A stretch of 64,000 bases of DNA from Pseudomonas lundensis (GTDB lineage: Bacteria > Pseudomonadota > Gammaproteobacteria > Pseudomonadales > Pseudomonadaceae), in contig NZ_JYKY01000004.1 in assembly GCF_001042985.1 (NCBI RefSeq), forward strand, positions 124,001-188,000. Direction: 5' to 3'. Positions 59,154-64,000 of the stretch are shown here, one piece after another (position 1 is the first letter of the stretch; each line of letters begins with the position of its first letter). The notes under the pieces were generated by a model, which worked only from the letters and a program-made list of their open reading frames with translations, did not search any database and was not told where the DNA came from. Made by a program: the position numbers and the translations under genes.

Positions 59154-60221
59154 ATGACTATTTTCCATTACCACTACGACCCCCTTGATCGCCTGATCCA
59201 AACGGCGGGTATTCAACGCTTCTACAATCAATCGCGAATGACGACGGAGATTGACGGCACGCAGCGTTATAGCGTGTTCCAACAGGACGGGCGGTTATTG
59301 GCTCAACGGCGACATGACCCTACGAAAGATGAGTGCCACTTATTGGGCACGGATTTACAGCAGTCGGTGTTGCACGTAGTGGGTGCCGATAAACATCATT
59401 CGATGGCTTATAACGCTTATGGCCATCGTCCGGCAGAAAATGGCGTGGTCAGTCTATTGGGGTTTAATGGCGAGCGTGCTGACCCGGTGACCGGGCATTA
59501 TTTATTGGGCAATGGCTACCGGGCCTTTAATCCGGTATTGATGCGGTTTAATAGTCCGGACAGTTGGAGCCCATTTGGAAGAGGCGGGATTAATAGTTAC
59601 GGGTATTGTGGGGGGGAACCCATTAATAGAGTAGATCGTAATGGGCATTTTTTTGGCTTGGGTTCCCTGATTAAAAACCTGACGTTTGCCCTGGACAAGA
59701 GGGTTTTCAGGATAATGGGAGCTAAAGTGAAACGGGCTTTTAATGTGCAGAAGTTGGCCGAGGGAATGTATCAGTATGAATATCCGTCTAAGCGGGGCGC
59801 TACGTTGGTAGTACAAGCGCATGGGGATAAACTTCCGAACGGTGATACAGCTATGTTTTCAGGTAAAAACCATTTCGGTGCTGAGGATCTGGTTAGGAAG
59901 TTGGAGGGACGTGGAGTTGATTTTCGGAAGTTCGATGAGGTTGAGTTGATAAGTTGTCACTTGGCGGAGGGTGCATTTCCTCAGCAAATGGCTAATTTAA
60001 CAGGGCTGCCTGTCAAAGCTTACAAAGGCATGATCTGGTCTTCAGATGTTGGTCTAGCTTTAAAAAGTGCGGGCTTTAAAGGCGATGTCGGCTCGAAAAT
60101 CACGGTAAACCGTGTCAAGAAACCTGGCTTGATTACACTAGTACCTGAAAGTGAGCTGACTTATCACCGCGAAGTGTTCTTTCCCCAAGCATCTGCCTCT
60201 TCACGAATACGCGATTCTTGA
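59154..60221 (+). CDS. Short RHS repeat-associated core protein, copy 2
   Basis: 355 aa, with AGGAAA before the start. The first ~165 residues are almost identical to copy 1 (DNA also; offset 1211 bp). The tail is related but much diverged. It carries AHGD (His223) and ELISCHLAEG (Cys268), matching the His-Gly ... Cys layout of clan CD cysteine peptidases such as C80. Copy 1 keeps His and Cys but has lost the Gly. Copy 2 core ends in DRNGH rather than the usual DPxG. Function is unknown; a secreted or intracellular toxin tip is plausible. Confidence 0.8.
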   Translation: MTIFHYHYDPLDRLIQTAGIQRFYNQSRMTTEIDGTQRYSVFQQDGRLLAQRRHDPTKDECHLLGTDLQQSVLHVVGADKHHSMAYNAYGHRPAENGVVSLLGFNGERADPVTGHYLLGNGYRAFNPVLMRFNSPDSWSPFGRGGINSYGYCGGEPINRVDRNGHFFGLGSLIKNLTFALDKRVFRIMGAKVKRAFNVQKLAEGMYQYEYPSKRGATLVVQAHGDKLPNGDTAMFSGKNHFGAEDLVRKLEGRGVDFRKFDEVELISCHLAEGAFPQQMANLTGLPVKAYKGMIWSSDVGLALKSAGFKGDVGSKITVNRVKKPGLITLVPESELTYHREVFFPQASASSRIRDS

Positions 60222-60556
60222 GCCGTAGGGGAGCGGTGTGCATGGTTTAAGGGCACCCGCCCTGTTTCAGCGCACATCCCTCACCTGCATTTTGGTTGGC
60301 ATGGCTTCGTCTTTGGTGTTTCGCGCACGTGCTACCGATTTGCTCAAGACCACAGTTCGCGTTGCGCCACGTCTGTTCACCCCGTTTGCGTCACCGCCCG
60401 CCCAGCCTCATTGCGACGTCGTTTTCAGGCTTTATTGAATGGCTATTCAAGTTTAGGCATGGCATTTGCGTTGTCTTCGCCAAGCCCCCAGCCAAGTGGG
60501 CAATAACAAGAGCCTGCGCCTGGGCCATTCTCTGCATTGTGTGAGGAGATACTGCG
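60222..60556. other. Intergenic region upstream of gbdR
   Basis: 335 bp. It contains a 6+6 inverted repeat, TTGAAT/ATTCAA (60435-60450, 4-bp spacer), and a weak sigma54-like GG-N10-GC at 60522-60535. A 66-codon reading frame here looks like chance. No immunity gene for the RHS proteins. Confidence 0.5.
60435..60450. promoter_or_regulatory. Inverted repeat upstream of gbdR
   Basis: TTGAAT, GGCT, ATTCAA. Perfect 6-bp arms ~107 bp before the gbdR start. Regulator unknown. Confidence 0.35.
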
Positions 60557-61660
60557 ATGACGTCGTTCAACTCCGGGGCTCAACCCCAGAACCGTGCGCC
60601 TCAATCCATCGGCTTTTTGCTGCTGGACAATTTCACGCTCATTTCCCTGGCCTCCGCGATAGAGCCCTTGCGCATGGCCAATCAGTTGTCCGGCCGCGAG
60701 TTGTATCGCTGGTCCACGCTCACCGCCGATGGCAGCCAGGTGTGGGCCAGTGACGGCCTGCAAGTCACGCCCGATGCCAGCATGCACAAGGCCCCGGCGC
60801 TGGACATGGTGATTGTGTGCGGCGGTATCGGTATTCAACGCACTGTTACCCGCGAACACGTTTCATGGTTGCAAAGTCAGGCGCGTCAGTCGCGCCGGTT
60901 GGGCGCGGTGTGCACCGGCAGTTGGGCGCTGGCGTACGCCGGTTTGCTCGACGGGTTTGATTGCAGCGTGCATTGGGAGTGCCTGGCGTCGATGCAGGAA
61001 GCCTTCCCGCGGGTGTCGATGAGCACCCGTTTGTTCACCCTGGACCGTTGCCGGTTTACCAGCTCGGGCGGCACGGCGCCGCTGGACATGATGCTGCACC
61101 TGATCAGCCGCGATCATGGCCGCGAGTTGTCGGCGGCGATTTCCGAGATGTTTGTGTACGAGCGTATTCGCAACGAGCAAGACCATCAGCGCGTGCCGCT
61201 CAAGCACATGCTCGGCACCAATCAGCCCAAGTTGCAGGAAATTGTGGCGTTGATGGAGGCCAACCTTGAGGAACCCATCGACCTTGACGAGCTGGCCGAG
61301 TACGTGACGGTGTCGCGTCGCCAACTGGAGCGGCTGTTCCAGAAATACCTGCATTGTTCGCCGTCGCGTTATTACCTCAAGCTGCGGCTGGTCCGGGCCC
61401 GGCAACTGCTCAAGCAAACGCCGATGTCGATTATCGAAGTGGCGGCGGTGTGCGGGTTTGTATCAACGCCGCACTTTTCGAAATGTTACCGCGAGTATTT
61501 TGGCATTCCGCCGCGCGATGAGCGAGTAGGCTCCAACACCGCGCAACAGACCACGCTGGTGCCGATTCCGCAGTCGTTGCTGCTCAGCCCGCTGGCGGGG
61601 CCGCTGTCGGCGTTGAACCAGGCGCGCAATGAATCGACGTTTGCCAGCGTGCGGCTGTAA
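60557..61660 (+). CDS. gbdR: AraC-family activator GbdR (glycine betaine/dimethylglycine responsive)
   Basis: 367 aa, the length of P. aeruginosa GbdR; ribosome site GAGGAGAT. An N-terminal DJ-1/PfpI-like (glutamine-amidotransferase-fold) sensor domain (~15-195) carries the family CTGSW motif, and a C-terminal AraC double HTH (~225-325) reads VSRRQLERLFQKYLHCSPSRYYL and VAAVCGFVSTPHFSKCYREYFG. In P. aeruginosa it activates genes for choline, betaine and carnitine uptake and breakdown when betaine or dimethylglycine accumulates. Its place beside the bet/cbc/sdaA genes supports the name. Confidence 0.93.
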   Translation: MTSFNSGAQPQNRAPQSIGFLLLDNFTLISLASAIEPLRMANQLSGRELYRWSTLTADGSQVWASDGLQVTPDASMHKAPALDMVIVCGGIGIQRTVTREHVSWLQSQARQSRRLGAVCTGSWALAYAGLLDGFDCSVHWECLASMQEAFPRVSMSTRLFTLDRCRFTSSGGTAPLDMMLHLISRDHGRELSAAISEMFVYERIRNEQDHQRVPLKHMLGTNQPKLQEIVALMEANLEEPIDLDELAEYVTVSRRQLERLFQKYLHCSPSRYYLKLRLVRARQLLKQTPMSIIEVAAVCGFVSTPHFSKCYREYFGIPPRDERVGSNTAQQTTLVPIPQSLLLSPLAGPLSALNQARNESTFASVRL

Positions 61661-61683
61661 CCGCACGCCTGGGTCGGGGGCAA

Positions 61684-61932
61684 TCAGGTGCGTTTGAAAC
61701 GCACCAGCCCCGGTAGCAGTTGTTGGTCGATGGCTTGGCGCACCGCTGGCAAGAGTGTGGCGTTGCCGGTGTAGAGTTTTTCGACCATCTGCTTGAGTGC
61801 CTGCGCGCCGGTTTCACTCAAACCGCACACCGCGCTCTTGCAGGCCTGCTCTGCGCTGCCCGACACCTCAAACCCCAGCGAGCGCAACTGGTTGACCAGG
61901 TCCACTTCATCAATCAAGTCTGCGTGCATCAT
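61684..61932 (-). CDS. Small hypothetical protein
   Basis: 82 aa, no signal peptide. AAGGAT lies upstream; two adjacent ATGs compete. Sequence VDLVNQLRSLGFEVSGSAEQACKS...LPGLVRFKRT has no domain I recognise. Convergent with gbdR. Confidence 0.6.
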   Translation of the reverse strand: MMHADLIDEVDLVNQLRSLGFEVSGSAEQACKSAVCGLSETGAQALKQMVEKLYTGNATLLPAVRQAIDQQLLPGLVRFKRT

Positions 61933-62041
61933 ATTTTTATCCTTGTGCAGGGCATGAACGTGAACAGAGTCTGGTCGTGCTCATAGCGATGGGCAAGCGC
62001 ACGCTGAGCGGATGTCTGGTTTGCCTAAAAGCAGGTCGTTT

Positions 62042-62458
62042 TCAGGCTTTTAACAAGGCGGCGCACGCGGTTTTGTAAGCATCATGTTGGTATTTGTTGA
62101 GCGACGCGGGCAGGTCGAACGCGTGTTTTTTGAATTGGGCGCTCAGGGTTTGCGGCGAGAGCAATTGCACCTCGCAGTTGTTCAGCAACTGGATGATGCC
62201 TTCGATTTTGAACGTGATCGGGCCACCGGCAAACTCGCCTTTTTTACTGCGTTTTTTAATGGCGATGCGCGTGATGGCGTGGGTGTTCACGAAGGCCGCG
62301 ATCGAGGCAGCAAACGCTTTGACATGAGCGGCGTTTTCATCGTCGTCCAGGGCAATCTTTTTAGTGGCAATGGCCACGTGCTCCAGACCGTGGGCGCCTT
62401 GGGTGGCCACGGCGAAAATGGCTTCACTGCCTTTGATATCAATGCCGCAAATAGTCAT
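62042..62458 (-). CDS. DUF3010 family protein
   Basis: 138 aa from the ATG at 62458 (MTICGIDIKGSEAIFAV). This opening and the later KKRSKKGEFAGGPITFKIEG and SPQTL blocks match DUF3010, whose RNase-H-like fold is suggested by the N-terminal strand/Asp. Function unknown. A longer frame to 62539 is not supported. Confidence 0.78.
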   Translation of the reverse strand: MTICGIDIKGSEAIFAVATQGAHGLEHVAIATKKIALDDDENAAHVKAFAASIAAFVNTHAITRIAIKKRSKKGEFAGGPITFKIEGIIQLLNNCEVQLLSPQTLSAQFKKHAFDLPASLNKYQHDAYKTACAALLKA

Positions 62459-62622
62459 AAAAAACCTGTGTTGAGTGAGTGACGTGAACCAGTCGTCGAG
62501 ACTGTTATTTCTGACAGTATTTAAGGGGGCCGTATTCACGGATAAGTGCTGAGCAGTGCGTGAGTGTCAGCGTGCACGTTGAACTTCCTGATGTATTAAC
62601 TCAACACAAAGGATGTATTGAT

Positions 62623-62943
62623 ATGAGCTCTAAACGTCAAAATCTGCCAGCGCCCACCGTTCAAAACTCTCAAAATATTGAACTGAAGGAAATTTCCATA
62701 AAAGGCAACGGGACCCATGTGAATGTGGTCATCGCGGGTCTGCCCGACAAAACCGAGCTGACCGCCCACTTTCTGGTAGAAGGGCATGATCGGTCTGTTA
62801 AAGACACGACGAGCGGCACTACGCCACTGAGGCTACGTCTGGAGTCAGGCTGGTACAGCGAGTTTTCAGGCAAAAAGGCAACGGTGATGTACACGGTCGG
62901 TCAAGAAAAATCGGCTGAACTGAACATCGAGATTGTTGACTAA
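62623..62943 (+). CDS. Hypothetical protein, predicted beta-rich
   Basis: 106 aa from the ATG at 62623 with AAAGGATG upstream. No signal peptide. Alternating hydrophobic strands (NIELKEISIKGNGTHVNVVIAG, KATVMYTVGQEKSAELNIEIVD) suggest an Ig-like sandwich. The AT-richer composition and lack of a recognised family suggest an accessory gene. Confidence 0.55.
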   Translation: MSSKRQNLPAPTVQNSQNIELKEISIKGNGTHVNVVIAGLPDKTELTAHFLVEGHDRSVKDTTSGTTPLRLRLESGWYSEFSGKKATVMYTVGQEKSAELNIEIVD

Positions 62944-62999
62944 GGCTCTCGCTACAGCTTGCGCCTTTGCGCTGTGGCCAAGGGGTTGGCTGTTGTTGT

Positions 63000-63401
63000 T
63001 CACTCCTGCCCAATCGATTCCAAAAACTCCGACCGATCATCGCTGACGCGGGCAATGCAGTCGTTCTGCGCAATGTTGAACGCCTCGGTGCCTGCCGTGG
63101 CCGGGAACACGGCAACCGCGCAATCGGCGTCGCGCTGGTGCAACCACAAGGATTGGGCGGTTTTGATTTTGCTGGTGATGTTGTTGAGTTGGGTCGGGTT
63201 GCTGCCATACAACGAGGTCATGCGAGCTTGCAGGGCTTCGTAGTTATCGGTCAGCAACTGCTCGGCAGCGTTGCGGCTGAACACCGAACACGCCAGGGTT
63301 TGCTGGTCGTTTTCGACCGCGTCACAGGGGTTGAAGTCGGCATCATCGGCCGCGTAGGCGCCGCTTGTGATCAACGCCAAGGCCAGGAGAATCGATTTCA
63401 T
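63000..63401 (-). CDS. LprI-like lysozyme-inhibitor (DUF1311) family protein
   Basis: 133 aa. The signal peptide ends GAYA|A (~18). The mature part has four Cys (FNPCDAV, LACSVF, DADCAV, QNDCIARV) in the DUF1311 pattern, including LWLHQRDADC. Relatives bind lysozyme in the periplasm. Confidence 0.82.
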   Translation of the reverse strand: MKSILLALALITSGAYAADDADFNPCDAVENDQQTLACSVFSRNAAEQLLTDNYEALQARMTSLYGSNPTQLNNITSKIKTAQSLWLHQRDADCAVAVFPATAGTEAFNIAQNDCIARVSDDRSEFLESIGQE

Positions 63402-63508
63402 TGCGCCTTCCTAATCCAGAGTTGGGACCGATTCTGGCTGAACCGCCCCCTAAATAACAGTCAGGCAGCATAGGCCATCAAGCGGCGGCGATGCGCTTTG
63501 TCGTGGAT

Positions 63509-63538
63509 TGACGCTTTCGGCAATCGCGCTGTCGCTTT
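63509..63538 (+). promoter_or_regulatory. Paired TGNCGCTTT direct repeat upstream of the dipeptidase gene
   Basis: TGACGCTTT (63509) and TGTCGCTTT (63530), 21 bp apart, ~95 bp before the start. Same two-turn spacing as the sdaA array. Candidate AraC-type (GbdR) site for a gene of that regulon. Confidence 0.45.
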
Positions 63539-63629
63539 TGCACCCGGCCGCTTTCAACCCCCGGCCTATGCTGGCCCCACAGCGCCGGCAGACGATTCGG
63601 CGCCGCAATCGCCACCAAGGGGACGCCTG

Positions 63630-64000
63630 ATGAGCCCAGCCGAGTTGCACGCCGACAGCATCGTTATCGACGGGCTGATCATTGCCAAATGGAGCCGCGA
63701 CCTGTTCGAAGACATGCGCAAGGGCGGCCTGACGGCGGCCAACTGCACCGTGTCAGTGTGGGAAGGGTTTCAGGCGACGATCAATAACATCGTCGCCAGC
63801 CAGACGCTGATCCGCGAGAACAGTGACCTGGTCATCCCGGTCAAGACCACGGCCGACATCCGCCGCGCCAAGGAGCAGGGCAAGACCGGGATCATTTTCG
63901 GCTTCCAGAACGCCCATGCGTTCGAAGACCAACTGGGCTATATCGAGATATTCAAGCAGCTCGGCGTCGGCGTGGTGCAGCTGTGCTACAACACGCAGAA
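63630..64000 (+). CDS. Membrane dipeptidase-family protein, 3' partial
   Basis: The ATG at 63630 follows AAGGGGA; the frame is open to the window end (123 codons seen). SIVIDGLIIAKWSRDLFEDMRKGGLTAANCTVSVWEGF is the start of renal-dipeptidase-like metallohydrolases (peptidase M19), but the family HDG zinc motif appears altered here. This gene corresponds to the P. aeruginosa PA5396 dipeptidase that belongs to the GbdR regulon next to dgc/gbc genes. It may lack classical dipeptidase activity. Confidence 0.8.
   Translation, partial: MSPAELHADSIVIDGLIIAKWSRDLFEDMRKGGLTAANCTVSVWEGFQATINNIVASQTLIRENSDLVIPVKTTADIRRAKEQGKTGIIFGFQNAHAFEDQLGYIEIFKQLGVGVVQLCYNTQ

Noticed and set aside
60238..60438. 66-codon frame after RHS copy 2, a possible immunity gene
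   Set aside because: No ribosome site, no family, composition like noncoding DNA.
60521..60536. Sigma54 promoter (GG-N10-GC) for gbdR
   Set aside because: The -24 and -12 elements are weak and the implied leader would be about 10 nt.

Overview
The window looks like chromosome from an environmental Pseudomonas of the fluorescens lineage. The evidence is GC-rich coding with tight 4-bp gene overlaps, a tktA-epd-pgk-fba block headed by an ArsR-methyltransferase/metK unit, and a bet-cbc-sdaA-gbdR choline/betaine block in the gene order known from P. aeruginosa (PA5372-PA5380, then the PA5396-type dipeptidase). Most of it is ordinary core and metabolic genes. I saw no rRNA, tRNA, CRISPR array, IS element or prophage.

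Layout. 1-4425: the 3' end of a Ysc/Psc-family type III secretion operon (sctP partial, sctQ, R, S, T, U), with a probable internal start giving a short SctQ-C. 4589-8465: a CPA1 Na+/H+ antiporter and a two-gene PQQ dehydrogenase (small membrane subunit plus large quinoprotein). 8547-12113: a D-amino-acid module (LysR regulator, DadA-like dehydrogenase, RidA, amino-acid binding protein). 12186-17502: mltA, a lipoprotein-like cytochrome c', a DUF1090 protein, ligB and metK. 17522-24668: SahR-like arsR-methyltransferase, tktA, epd, pgk, a small lipoprotein and fba. 24900-28903: a FecI/FecR/TonB-receptor iron cell-surface-signalling unit in which fecR is frameshifted. 29059-35358: a DUF3077-like small protein, cytochrome c peroxidase, a PL7 alginate lyase, a REC-PAS-GGDEF cyclic-di-GMP protein, a small metallopeptidase, a winged-helix protein, an ElaA acetyltransferase and a binding protein. 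35391-45543: a YccS-type membrane protein, a YhiN flavoprotein, dbpA, an MFS pump, a TldD/PmbA-type pair and an RraA-type aldolase. 45727-57103: betA-betB-betI, divergent betT, cbcVWX and sdaA. 57166-60221: an accessory insert with a DUF3077 gene behind a strikingly structured leader and two tandem RHS-core proteins. 60557-64000: gbdR, four small genes and the start of a dipeptidase gene.

How the genes fit together. The bet/cbc genes import choline, oxidise it to glycine betaine and serve its catabolism to serine, which SdaA deaminates; GbdR is the known activator of this pathway. BetI probably acts at a perfect 20-bp palindrome between betI and betT. The arsR-methyltransferase/metK unit, with its own perfect 12+12 palindrome, is a candidate SAM/SAH-responsive circuit. 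FecI and the receptor look intact but the anti-sigma partner is split by a 2-nt insertion.

The most unusual material is (i) the leader of the DUF3077 gene, in which two copies of one 10-mer flank a complementary 7-mer, with a pseudoknot-capable hairpin and an internal terminator-like element; (ii) two tandem short RHS proteins whose variable tails share a conserved His and Cys arranged as in clan CD peptidases; (iii) three direct repeats at exact 21-bp spacing between cbcX and sdaA; and (iv) the palindrome in front of the arsR-methyltransferase/metK unit.
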